Source: Vespula vulgaris
Taxonomy: Eukaryota > Arthropoda > Insecta > Hymenoptera > Vespidae
Direction of reading: 5' to 3'
DNA length: 64,000 nucleotides
Assembly (NCBI RefSeq): GCF_905475345.1
Contig: NC_066600.1
Span: forward strand, 3,754,001-3,818,000
Below, one piece after another: positions 26,934 through 40,339 of this stretch. The position numbers and the translations under genes were made by a program. Every line of letters starts with the position of its first letter. Position 1 is the first letter of the stretch. The notes under the pieces were generated by a model. It made no database searches. It was not told the DNA's origin and was given only the letters and a program-made list of their open reading frames with translations.

Positions 26934-28496
26934 TAGAAGAAAGAGAATGTGGAAAGAGGAAAAAAGGGAGACGGGGTTACAGATAGAGAGTTTATTACCG
27001 AGATCTGATTACAGCGGTCGTAGGGGATTTAATCTCGCGACTGTTATTGTACGCTGCAGGTGTATCGCTTAAATTTGAATGCACCGATATTGTTGTTACG
27101 TCCGAACACATAATAGTTTACCACGACCATTCGGCTTTTTCCACGGAGCCACTCGTTCCGCCTCGGTTATTTTTATTCAGCGTGATAAGTGGATTCCGTA
27201 AGCATCGATCCGTCTTATTCATCCTTGTCATATAAAGGAGAACGTAACATTTCGATTTTTGATACATATGCTTGCGAATAAGAACTCAGTTTTCACGTAT
27301 CTAACTGATTTTTCTAAAACTAAGACGCTGGAGACTAAGATGAATTCTTCGTTTTTTCTCTTCTTTCTTTTTCTCCTCTTCTTTTTTTTCTTTTTCTTTT
27401 TACTCATTTCAAAGGAAAGAAAGTAAAGACGAATAGCTTGAGATTTTCCATCGAAATCATTCTTCGTACCTTTATCTTCGTGACATTAGCAGACGTTGGT
27501 CAGGTTTCTAAGTACAGAGTTGGTCAAAACTTCCTGGGTGGTTTTAAAAATCAATTGGTTAGTCTTTCTCAAGACATTACTGATTAATTTCTATTTTTCT
27601 TTTTTTCTTTTCTTCGGATTGTAAAATTGCAAGCATAGGAAAAATGATGTAGGAGTTTTTGGCCCACCTAGGAACTTTTGGCCCACCCTGTACTTTCCTC
27701 AGTTACCATTATGCACGAACGAATAACGAAGTAATCATCCCTCGAGCATATTAGAAACTCACTTATAGTAAAATGATTATCAGCACTCTCGTGCAATCTC
27801 GTTTCAGCGTTTTAACACGACGAACAATATAATTTTGTGGAGATGGTGAAATTGCGTTCTAACCATGGAAAACTTTTCTCCTTGAATATTCCCGAGGCTT
27901 TCGTCGTTCTCCAACCTTTTTCTCGTATAGATACCCTTGAAGTTACCATGATGCTCGCTTACGCAACGTCCGTCCTCGTTACAGCGTCACCAAAAACGGA
28001 TTTTCTAATGAACGATATGACTCTCGTTATTCATTAGCAAATTGTTCGGGGGTGGCCATTTAACAAGCCAACAGCTGGAACTTCCCTTCTATATTTCCCT
28101 TCAGGCGTTCCATATCGATGAGAGAAATCGTCTATCGTTCATGCTTCGGCAACATATTTTATGATGACATAAACGGAAGATAGGCGATCATCGACTAACC
28201 GACCGAACGCGAACAGAAGCTTTCGCATGTGCTCGGATAATTCGTTTTGTTTCACGATTAAGAAGGGTTGCGATGGGTCAATCTCTTCTTCACAGCTTAT
28301 TCCATAGAAACCTAAATGTATATCTATCCAGGTACATATACCTTTACGTATCTACATATACAGAATCGAGAACTATGTGGTCACGATTACCGGAAGAGGT
28401 TTGGAATCGCTAATCCGCTAGCTCTCTTTTGAAAATTTTTCTCCAGTAAAATCGATTCCCATTAAAAGTACGTGAGAAAGTATTCGTTTCTCCGAC

Positions 28497-28532
<36 letters not shown>

Positions 28533-28578
28533 ATCTCTCTCGACTCATTTACAGACCCATTACACGTTCAAACCACAC

Positions 28579-28618
<40 letters not shown>

Positions 28619-28625
28619 CTCTCTC

Positions 28626-28669
<44 letters not shown>

Positions 28670-31600
28670 TCTCTTTCTCTTTCTCGTGTCGAGAACACAC
28701 TCGACTCGAGTTCGTTCAACGAACGATCCCTTCGTTGTATATATACATATATATATACCTATATACATACATAACATACAGACCAAACGTGAATTATGAA
28801 GCTTAATACGTACGAACACGAGATTTTCCAACTCGCGGAAGAGGAAATAAAAAGGCGTGACTCGACGGTAGCATGTACTTTAGTCTTCGATCCATGTCGA
28901 TCGGTTTCGATCGTTTTCGATCGAAGTCACGGTGCGGTTTTCGAACGACGGGGCAAACCGATCGATGGGACTCTCCCCGTAAGTTGTGTTGACTACGTTT
29001 GCGTGTGTATCGCGTGTTCGTGTAACGCGTTGTGTACCGGCAAACCTATATGTCCGTTCGAGAATAGGGAAAGCCTTGCTAGTACAGATAGGTGCTGGCG
29101 AAAGACCACGATAACGCTTATCTGCTTCCTGGATTTATTGCCAGCGCAATGAAAACGCAGCCGACGAGCCGCTCTTCCCTGCCCATTCCGATGTTAATTA
29201 GTCCGGGGGCCACGGTCCGAGCGTATTCTTAGAACGTTATAGATTATGGTTACGACGTCTATCAGACTCATTGGGGGAACAATGCCAAACGACGTGACGA
29301 CGTTGACATACTTTTTCACCAAAACGTCACTCTAAACACGCGATTCACTCTTCTTTATTCTTTCTCTCTCTCTTTCTCTCTTATTCGATATTTTATATTT
29401 CTTTTTTACGTTTTCTTTCTATGAGAATATAATGTACATACATAGGTTGTCCTAAAGATACATGAGATTCGTGTGCATTCTCCCGACGATGATCTCGAAC
29501 AAAACCCTTCCCGAATGCTAGTAACTATTCAACTCGAAGTGTAAGCTTGATGAATGTAACATATGTGAATGTAACGCACGTATCTATGTATGTGAGAGTA
29601 ATATCGAAGACATTTTCCAATCTATTGCGGGTTTCTTTTTTTTATCCTATTATCAATCTGATCGAGAAGTAACGTCGATATCTTCGAGTTATATTTATTA
29701 CTTTCATATACTTATTTTGAAAGTAATATTGAATAAATATTAACCAATATTACAAGTTTACAAAATAATGTATTAATTTCCGGCACTCTGATATCTTTCT
29801 TATTGAAAATTATATCGCACTTAATAAATCGTGTTATATTATTTACATATTTAGATATGAAGAATATTGAAAATATATATTGGCTTATAAGATATGTATG
29901 GGTGTAAGAAAAGAAAAAAATAGGAAAGGAAAAACAAAATCATAAAAATCTTGACGATCTCTTTCGTAATTGGGAAGTTTACAAAGTTTCCTTAATTACG
30001 ATTAATGCAAAATCCTTCGGCCGTAACAGGATGAATCGATAGCTTCTTCGCCGAAGTCGAAGCACTTCGTAGTTCGATCGACGAAGCTGTCGAGTATCCT
30101 ATCTCATAAATAATCGAGTTTAGGTTATCGGTATCGATCGCGAATTAAATCCTTACGCGGGAGTATTCGATTAAGGGTATGTCGCACGGTAAAGCGCACA
30201 CTCGGAATTGCGATTCAAAGGGCATAGCTTTATAGCACATTGCGATTCGTACAATCAAATGTCTTGAGGTTTGCGCGGTATTCACTCTCATTCTCCTCTT
30301 CCTCTCTCTTTCCCTCCCACCCTTATTCTCTATCTATTATCCTTCTCGCTCTTCTCGAAGCTCCTTTTAGAAGAGACCCTCAATCCTTGTAGATGTGAAA
30401 CGGTATCAAAGCAAGAATTCGTATTCGGCATCGTTAGCCGATGTAGTTCGGATATTTGCTGTTCGTCCTTATCTCACGATACGTTCATAACTTTACCATC
30501 GAATTTATTGTCTCGAACTTTGTTGTTGTTTGTCGAAATATATCGACATACTGAAAAGAATTCCCATTCTATTTCCCTCTAACTATTGAATTGAATTACA
30601 ATGGATTCATTATCTTTTGTTATATTCTTTAAAAATGAAAAATATTGATTAACGCAGATGTATAATTGATTAAAAAATAAAATATTATGAATGGAAATAA
30701 AAAGCTTTGGATAAATTAATGAATCGTAAAAAAATTCAATAATATTAATAATAGTGGGAATTCAAATAATATATTATTATAAGTTGAATCTTCGTAACGA
30801 GTTAACTCATCCTCCTCTTTGGTTAACAGGTGTTCCTGTAACTAATACAAAAAATAACGATCAAATGGGTCGTTCAGTTGAATTTTCCAAATCAAGGCCG
30901 ACACTTTCGGCGATTCAAATTTATCCAAGCGTACACGTCGCCTACCGATAGATTTTGGTGCACTCGTTGTAATTTGGTCGTCTCTGAAGCGACATAGCGT
31001 ACGGTTATGTATAGAATTTGCACTCGTTTTATCGACGCCGATTGTTTTATATTTGATGAAAGTTGTCTATTGATTTTTTTATATTTTATTTTTTATGTTA
31101 TCACGAGTATTCACTTTGATTCGATAAATATAATAAAAAAAGCAGAAAATACTTTTTAGAAAATACTTTTTAGAATTTTTTTAGAAATATTTTTGTTGCA
31201 TTTAATTAATAACTTCTTTTTTAATTCGTATGTTATTAATTTAATGTTGTCGCACGCTTTATCTGGTATCCACGATTGAAGGAAAACAAGAAATACTATC
31301 GGGTGCTGCTGACGATACATTAATTAGTCCACAAATGATGGTTACAGTAACCTTCCTAACCGTTTCCATCACGTAGTATAAACATTAAACATAAAATTCA
31401 TTTGCTAGATTGGAATTCTTTTGTCTAATTTCAGAAAAGTACATATGTACACATTACTATTCCAAGCACGAACCGAGTACTTTCTACGTTATCGCTGAAT
31501 GAGGATCGTGATTCGAGAAATTAAACGGAAAGTTTTCATAAATGTAATAATAAAATAATTAAACGTACTAAAACGTACTCGATAGTATATAATTTTCTTT

Positions 31601-33778
31601 CCTGAATCGGTGAAAATTTCATGAACTTAAAGAGATATATCAGTTTGTTGGAACCAAAAAAATAAGTGACATTTAGCTTCCCTAGCACGTTTACGTCGTA
31701 ATCGTGTGACGGAAAAATCGAGTTTAAAAACGGTATCTTGCATGTAAGGAGAGATCAATTCAGTCGGTTTCACCACCTTCTCGATCGAATCTTCGAATAT
31801 AAGAAAGTATAGTTACCTTAGAGGAAAGGTGCTAGTTCATATGATCTCGCGTTCCTTTTATCAAAAACCTCGTGCGGCACATTTTTATCACTCGTAATCA
31901 AGCTGCCACGATATATGAATTACGCGAAAAATATTGTGTCGCATGAGTAGCACGGAAGGAGCGTTGGCTTACAGAGAACTCGTGCATAATAATCGACGCT
32001 AATTATAACACGATATCGTGTGTCTCGTTAAAAAAAAAAAAAAAGAAAAAGAAAAAGAAAGAAAAAGAAAGAGAAAAAGAAAGGAAATACGTGCGTCATG
32101 ATTTTTTCTTTTTTTTTTTTATATAAACTTTTGTCATCTACGAGAAGAAGGAAAATTGAACGAAGAAAAATGTAGATTATCCAAAAATCCTGAAATCTTT
32201 CAAATTCCCTGATCCTAATTCTAATTCAACGACGGAAACGTTCTCAAATGAATGTATCAGTGGAAGCAAGGGGAGCTAGCAATCTTTTAACGAAACGACG
32301 AAAGAATGATAGATAGTATCGCCTATAGGCTCGGGAGTTCGTTTCTCAGAGAAGAGAAGAACGTTCTTTTAGGATGAACGTGACGACGCGTCAAGGATTG
32401 ATGGTTTCTTCAGGATATCGTACTATCTATTCTTTCCAAGGAAGGACGACGTTGCTCGTCGACTTTCTAAGATGAATTTCATTGCATCTCGTAATCTTCT
32501 TCTCGTAATCTTCTTCTCGTAATCTTCTCTGCATTTCTTCGAATTAGTTCCTTCATCTCGACAGAAAATTCACCAGCAATTTCTTACATATTTCATGATC
32601 GCAATTATGGAAACGCAAACTCGTTTAGCCGGTCATCGAAGAGATCAATATCGATCCCTAGATCCAAGGATGAAATCGTTACGTTTATTTTCAGATGGAA
32701 TCCGCCTCCATCAATGATAATACCTGAACGTGCTGGGATTCGAAACTCGTTTTGGGTTTCGTCCTTCGATACTTTCTTCTCTGTCCTTTTCTGCATCCAC
32801 CTTGTGCTCGTCCTTTTCTCTCTTTCTCTCTCTCTCTCTCTCTATCTATCTCTCTATCGCTCTTTCTCTCTCCCTCTTCCTCTCTCTTTCTCTCTCTCTC
32901 TCTTTCTATTTCTCTCGTCTCCGATCTTTCTATTTCCTTTTGTCGGATTTACATAGACTTCGGGAGGTCAAGCGGGAGATTAGAAACATGGCTTCAAGTC
33001 TTTCTGCTATACGTAGGTATATTTATTAAATATTCAAATCCTCGAACATCGGCGACCATAATCGCGAAATGATTAAAACCATCACGATAATCGTCGATGA
33101 TCATATAATCTTCGAAATTCTGCTATTTCCAAGTTTATTTCGAAATCCGATTGTTCTTGTAAATAAGATAAACTAAATGGTAAAGCGAATCGCTTTGTTT
33201 TTCGATTTACTTATTTAACGATTAGTATCACAGACTCCAAAGGGATTTTCTTTCGTAAAAGATAAAGTCCAGTCGTCCCAAAGAAACTCTATCTTTCTTT
33301 CTTTCTTTCTTTCTCGATGGAGAGCTTTCGGTTCAATTAAAACTGTACCTCGAGGTGTGCAATCTTAAACAGACCTCTTCGATCCCAAGGCTCGATTCTT
33401 TTCTTCTCGTGTTATCCTACTTTCGCGAGGGAATACGTTGTTTCACTGGAAAGTATCATGATATCATCGAAAGTACCTTTCTTTATTATTGCTTCATCCT
33501 ATTTGATTGATTTTTCCTATTAAAATTAGAATTGCCAAATGCGTCAAAATATATCCAATTTATTTATAATCATCGAAATTATAATCATAATCGTTAACGT
33601 TGATCGAAAGCTATTATTACTTGTCGATTATTTCAAAACTCAAGAAATTAAAAATAGCAATGAACCAAGTGTTTTTGTTTTTTTCAAGTACCCGTTAGAT
33701 CGACGAACTTTATCAGTATATGTTAGTTAACTTTAAATGTTAAAAATCTAAATTAGTATAAAGGAGAGAGCAGAAGAA

Positions 33779-33811
<33 letters not shown>

Positions 33812-35196
33812 CGGAGAAAGGGAGAGAGAAAGAAAATCATATTAATGGTACAAATTCATTAAATATACTTTTATCGAGAATCACTTCTTCCGTTAGAACA
33901 ATCGAGTAAATGAGCTCGTAAATAATCTCTTTATCTTATTGACATGATTATAGTTATTATCGTTATTATCGAACGTAATGGTCAATGCACTGAATCCAAT
34001 TCGTATTATGAAATAACGTTGACTTTTATCACTCGCTTAACCAAAATTTCTCTCGGGTCACTCTCACTTATACTCTCTCAACGTTTTCACGTATATGCTT
34101 CGAATACGTTGCGTGATAAATTTTATGGAAAGCGATGAAAGGAGTAGCGTCGAATTTGACGTTCCTCTCCACTTAAACGTTGATCGTTTGAACTTCCGCG
34201 GTCAAGCTTTTACGCGAACGGAACTTGCAGATTGGCAAACGGTGAATCGAAACCAGAGACCGCAGAAATATTTTTGCCGTATATGAGTAAGTTGGATCTT
34301 TGATGGACGAAATTGATATTGAATCGTCTAGCCGCATTCGTAGTAATTAATGACCCGATATACAATACTGGTAACGTTTGATGGATATTGAGAATAAATA
34401 TGCCAGATTGTGTGTATAAAAATGACGTAGGAAAGATTTCTAAAGGGCGAAAAATAAAGAAACAAAAAAAAGAAAAACAAGAAAAAAAAGAAAAAAGACG
34501 AATCTCAATGTTTTCATGTTATGAAAAATATCACCATTGATTGATCTATCTCGAATTAAAAATAGATCGGGACGAAAAAAAATTTTTTTAATTATTAAAC
34601 AAACTAGAATAGGATAATAGTCTCAAGTCTAGACATTGATTTTCGACTGGAACAAAACTATATTTGTTGTCTTCAAAATTCTTTCGTTCTTTTAGAAACG
34701 TTAAAAACACCTTTATACGTAATAATTGTCTTTAATATCCTTTAAGAGTTCCAGACCTTTATGAGTAATTATTCAAAAACGAAGAATTAATGAGATAAAT
34801 TTCATTTCATTTCTCATTTCATTTCATTTATGACATAACTCATACACAAATAAATAAATACTATCGTCTCTTTTGTAGAAGAATATTCGGTTGACGGTCT
34901 ATAACAGTTTTGGAAACAGAGAATAGCCTTCTTGTTAGAGTAATGAAAATAAAATACGTCCCCTTTCGAATAGAACCTTCTGCGAAAAGATGTAACAGCG
35001 AAGAAGACACGAGAAACAGCTTAGTATGATTGCAACTCCATGCTGTTTGTCAGATAATTTGTCGGAGGAAGTAGCTCTAACTTTGCAAAAGCGACAGCCA
35101 GCGAGATAAATGTGTCTTGAGATGTGGCTGACGCTTAATTAACATCGACGTTATTACCGCCAACTATCCTACTGGATCCAGTGTTTCTCATCTCTT

Positions 35197-35227
<31 letters not shown>

Positions 35228-35584
35228 TACTCTCTTTTTATCTGCCTCTCTCTCTCTTTCTCTTTTATCTCTACCTCTCTCTCTCTCTCTCTCGCTTACT
35301 CTTGACATCCCCCGATATTCTTCTCTCTCTCTCTCTCTCCCTTCCTTTCCATTACCACGAAGCGAACACCGAAGAGCCTTCGTTCCGAGCGATAATTTAA
35401 CGCGATTCTCGGAGATCGGTGCGAGATAAGGATTTTGCTCGAGTAATATAAAGAAGCCCGGCTTAGTCTCCGCGCTTGACCCGTTTACGTTAACTCGCCC
35501 TATTCACCACCGCACGCCTGGAGTACTTTGCAAACTTTCACACGCTCGTAGGTGGGCTATAAGTATGTACTAGTAAGTAAGACC

Positions 35585-35633
<49 letters not shown>

Positions 35634-38600
35634 CAAGCAAGGAAGCGAATAAGTAAGTAAAAGTAAGTAAGTGAGAGAAGCGAATCGAGTAGGTAGAGCA
35701 AAAGAAATACGTATAACGTATAACAGCTTAATGTAACATACGGTGATACTTTTTTATCCGATTCTATCCTCCTCTTTCCTCTATCCTCCCTATCCCACCT
35801 CATTCCTCCTTGTTTGCGTTACCCGTACTTACAAAGATGTCTCGACTCTGTTACAGAATTACCCAGATTCGGAAAACCACTGAACAATCTCACCATCTCC
35901 GTCGGTCGTGAGGCCATCTTCACCTGCATCGTGGAGAATCTCGGTCCGTACAAGGTGAGCCGCATGAATTTCGCGGTAACTCACGCGCGTTTACCGATTA
36001 ATTAATGTCAACCGCACATAATTATAATCGAGCGTCTCGTTAAGCGTACCCGTATTACCGCCGGCATAACTTTTGGAAAGTAAAAAAAGACGAAGAAAAA
36101 AAAATTTATTACACGCGTTCAAAGTCCAACGTAAAATGCAATTAACGTCGTTACTAATTTTGTTGTTTTTTCTTCTTTTTTCTTCTCTTTTCTTTTTTTT
36201 TTATTATTATTTTTCTAATTCCGCTCTATATTTTCTTTTTCTGTCCCCTCCTCTCTATCGTTTCCTCGTTTACGATTAAGATCATAATCGCTATTTCGTA
36301 TTCGTGGCCGATTGGCTTCACTCGATTTGGCGTATTTCTTCGTGAACGATGAACGGTATCGATCGAGGTTTCCATTAGAAATCTTCTTGAGTGCGATAAT
36401 AGCCTCTCAACTTTCCCGCTTTTCTCGCGCGAATTCTCACCTTGAATCGTTCGCCGGCATTATCGCGCGTAATTCAAAAACAGAAAAGTTCCATGGGAGT
36501 TGGAGAAAGGATGGAAGGTAGAAGAGAAAGAGGTGAAGAAGGAAGAAGGAAGAAGAGGGGGAAGAGGAAGAGGCGATGGAGATGGAGGAGATGGAGGAGG
36601 TGGAGGAGGAGGACGAGGAAAACGAGAGCTAACGAACGGTGCAAATAAATTCCGAGTTGGAGCGGTTCGGCACGGATCGAACTGCGTATCTCGGCAGCTC
36701 CATTTAAGTAGAAATAAAATCCCACGGGGTGTGAGTTCAGCAGTTTGTTAAGCGGCTCTCTTTCCCCTTTTCTCTCTCTCTCTCTTTTTCTCGCTGTCTC
36801 GTTACTAGGAGCATACCATTCGTCGTCCTCCTCTTTCCTTTCACTCGCCTACTATCCGAGCTGGCCAACCAACCCCTCCTATCCTCTTGGAAAAGAGCGT
36901 TTCCTTTTCGACGAATCTCCAGCACACTTTTTAAACGGCTCTTCCTCATCTTCCTCGAACCACTAACATTAAAGGCATGGTTTCGAGGTCTTCGAGACAT
37001 CTTTGTAAAAACTGCGAACTTTAAAAGAAAAAATGGAAAACAAAAAATTATCACCAGCGGATGACTCTCATAGTTCTCCCACGATTTACTTACGCACGTA
37101 TGAATTCATCCCTATTCGATGACATGTCGACGGAAATGAAAATGTCGAGTTTCGATTCACATCGGCATTATTTTACGGAAAAGTTCTTTCTCTCGCCTTG
37201 TAACCGGATAATCGATGGGGTTCGATATGTAGGTCGGGGATTGAAACGACCGCTTGTTTACCTTCGATCTCTCTGCTTTTTTGTCTTCTCCCTTTTGTTT
37301 TCAACGTGCTTTGCGATAAAACAATTCGATTGCTTTATCTTTACATTTAATTAAAATCCACCGCGTACTGATCGATTATTCGCTTTCGAGATGCGAATAC
37401 TCGTGTAAGTTTGTTTACACGGACGATATTCGACGATATGTGGTATACGTGTGGAATAATAATTAGATTCGGTAATGATCTAGTTGTAGTAAAAACTAAA
37501 CTGGCGTAATTGAACCTGGTTAAAAGTGATTTCAGTCAAAGTATTTTGGCTACATTTGCAATTTTATTTGTTCGTAGTTCGAGACACTAATTCATTTACC
37601 AACGACAGGATATCATCCAGCTACGGTGATATCGTTTCAAACTGATTTAAAGTTAGTTAGTAGTTCTTAGAATAATGCATATTCGACGAGCTTACTCGAT
37701 ATTCATGACGTGTAATAGGGTTTCTTGCTCTCAATTGTGTCCCATCTAATCGAAAATAAATAATTATTATCCTCGTAAATGTAATAAAAGAAACGATTGA
37801 ATCTAACTTTGGGTCAGATATTAAAAGATTAATAAATGTAGATATATCGATTAATTTAGAAGTGTCAAGTAGAAGTAACAAAAAGTATATTTTTACTTAT
37901 TTGTTATTATTAATTTCTTTTTTAAATAACTCATTATAGCGAAAAAATATTACATTTTGAAAGTCTAGATTTCTTTTACGTTCGCAGAAAGTACGCTCAA
38001 AGAATATAGTGGAAAATCTGGGCGTCGGAACGAAGCAGTTTATATATTACATCGAGTTGAGGGGAAATTTTAAAATTTCATTAAACAGTCGAAATTACTT
38101 CCTCCGGAAGCTGCGCGCAAAAACGGCGGAGGTCTCGCCGAACCCCCGGACGACTTCGCCCTTGGTTGCAAGTATTTTTACGGCTTTAAACCTAATTGAA
38201 GCGGGGACCCGAAAATTTATCGAGGATTGTAGAGATCAACGTTTGAACGAGTTCTCCCTTCTGCTTCGCTCTTAAAAATTATTCTTGCTCTCTTCTTATT
38301 GTTAGCTTTTTAAAAGCTCGCCGTTTATTTGTTCTTTTTCTCCTTCGCTTTTTTTTTATCTCTTTTCTCTTTTTTCTCTGTTTCTTTTGCTTAAGAAGCG
38401 ACGAACCAGCAAACTCTTTTAGTCATATCGAAAGAAGCATCGAATTCTTCTTTAGCAGGAAGAAAATTGTCCACAATTTGATTATCGTCGGAATCATACT
38501 AGTGCAAATAATAATAATCCGAATCGTTTATTGTAAAAGTAACGTAGGTTTAGTCTCGAGAAAATCGATAATGCGGTTGCTATGGTTATAAATTGACGTG

Positions 38601-39312
38601 AAGTTTTTGAGTAAAATTAAATAAATTTTATCGACCGTACCTAAATTCTCGCGGTTTCCAGAGTAGACAGCGACGAGCTCGCCACTTAATTTGATTTCCA
38701 TTTTCGGTGGCGATTTTCAAGCTTCGTACTTACAAAGTAACGCGATAACGATGCGATTTTGCTTAAAGCGTAAAAAAGAATTATCTAATTGTAATTAAAA
38801 TAGAAATGACATACACGTAATTACATTTTTCTTTTTCCATTTTATATCTTTTATTAAACGAATCCATCGAGAAATTTATTTTTTTGCGATGGATACCGAT
38901 CGTGATACATTACGTTTGCATTAAACACGTTATTTATTCATATTGGCAGAACGTCCATAAGGTCTAACGCTATCGTTTGCAACTGCCCGATCAGATTATG
39001 AGTTTGATCTCGCAAAAGTCAAACGTGTCTGCCAAATAGTCGTATCTCGATTCCGGGCTTTTCTTCTCTTTTCCTCCTGTTTACTTTTCCGTGCTTATTA
39101 GATCGACAGCGAAGTCTAATTTAATTTTCGTTAGTGAAAGATATCCCGAAATTAATTTTGTCTATTTCATCTGTTGAAGTTATCATTTCGGAAATCTTTC
39201 TAGGAAAAAATGAACAATAATTGTGCTTGTTAAAATACTATTAATGAACTGGAGATTTAATTATTAGATATCTGTGCTTTCAAGTTGATAAACATTTGAG
39301 AATAAAGACGAA

Positions 39313-39370
<58 letters not shown>

Positions 39371-40289
39371 GAGACAGAGAATGGAATAGGCTAGCTTCAC
39401 TTGCATTCTCTGATAGCACCAGCAAACAAAGCAACGTATTAATTATTCGTAATATTCGCGGTCGACTCCAACATGGTAGACAGCTGTTATTCTAGAAGGA
39501 ACCTAAGTGCTAGTAGTAGTAGCTGTTTAGTCAAGGACCAAAGGAAAGGAGAGAACCTGTAGGCTAAGATTTCGTTCTATGTGAAGGACGAAAAGCACCT
39601 TTCCTTTCCTTTACATAGTATTTAGAAGACGATTAAACAAAGAAATCTGATATTTCTAATCAAATAACGTCACGAAATATATAAATATTTTTTTATCGAA
39701 TTTATTTAGGAATCTAAAAAGAAAATTACGAAAACTCGTTTATTATATTTTGATACGAGAAAATAAAGATTAAATTCGCACTTGTCTACGAAATTGTTCT
39801 TCTTTTTTTTGTCCGATTATATTCATTTCGTTCAGTTGTCCATAACGTTTTCTATGTGTAAGCACTTTTAACGCTGGTTATGCCGAACGCGTTTCTAGTT
39901 ATACTGATGAAGCGACGAGAATCGATCTAAAATACGCGCTAGATACAACTCCTTTTTTTACCTTTCTCGAAGCTGGAGAATACATGGAGAATTTCCGTTT
40001 CAATTTCATTCGGGCAACAGTACCCAAAGCTCTCTCTCGCGTGTATTACGATGTCGGTAGATGCGGAAGCAGCAGAAGAGATGCTGGCGGATACTCGCAA
40101 CCGGCCGAGAGATGCTGCTTGTAATCTAGGAACCGAGAACCGTGAGAATCGAAAGGTGAAGATGAAGCTTGTGCTAGGAGGAAGGAGAGAAAAGGATGGA
40201 AAAGGATAGAAAAGGAGAGAAGGGGTAACGTTTCCTTCGTGCATATACCTATATACAGTTGCATATGTTTCTCGAAAGGTGGGACACTC

Positions 40290-40339
<50 letters not shown>

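Larger units (their letters stand above)
12593..35856 (+). other. DIP intron 1 (23.3 kb)
   Basis: No nested coding exon is recognised on either strand. The intron holds many GA/CT microsatellites, an AAGG run, a mariner-like MITE at 27513-27692, a 14-bp minisatellite at 32487-32528 and a GTAA array at 35573-35672. CpG-rich non-repetitive islands lie near 14.1-15.0, 22.74-22.93, 26.29-26.59 and 28.85-29.3 kb. Confidence 0.75.

Noticed and set aside
29442..29480. AGGTTGTCCTAAAG, resembling a mariner terminal repeat
   Set aside because: I found no matching inverted end nearby and no transposase, so a single end is not enough.
32730..32760. GGGATTCGAAAC, a possible tRNA T-loop on the reverse strand
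   Set aside because: The T-stem does not pair properly and no cloverleaf could be built.
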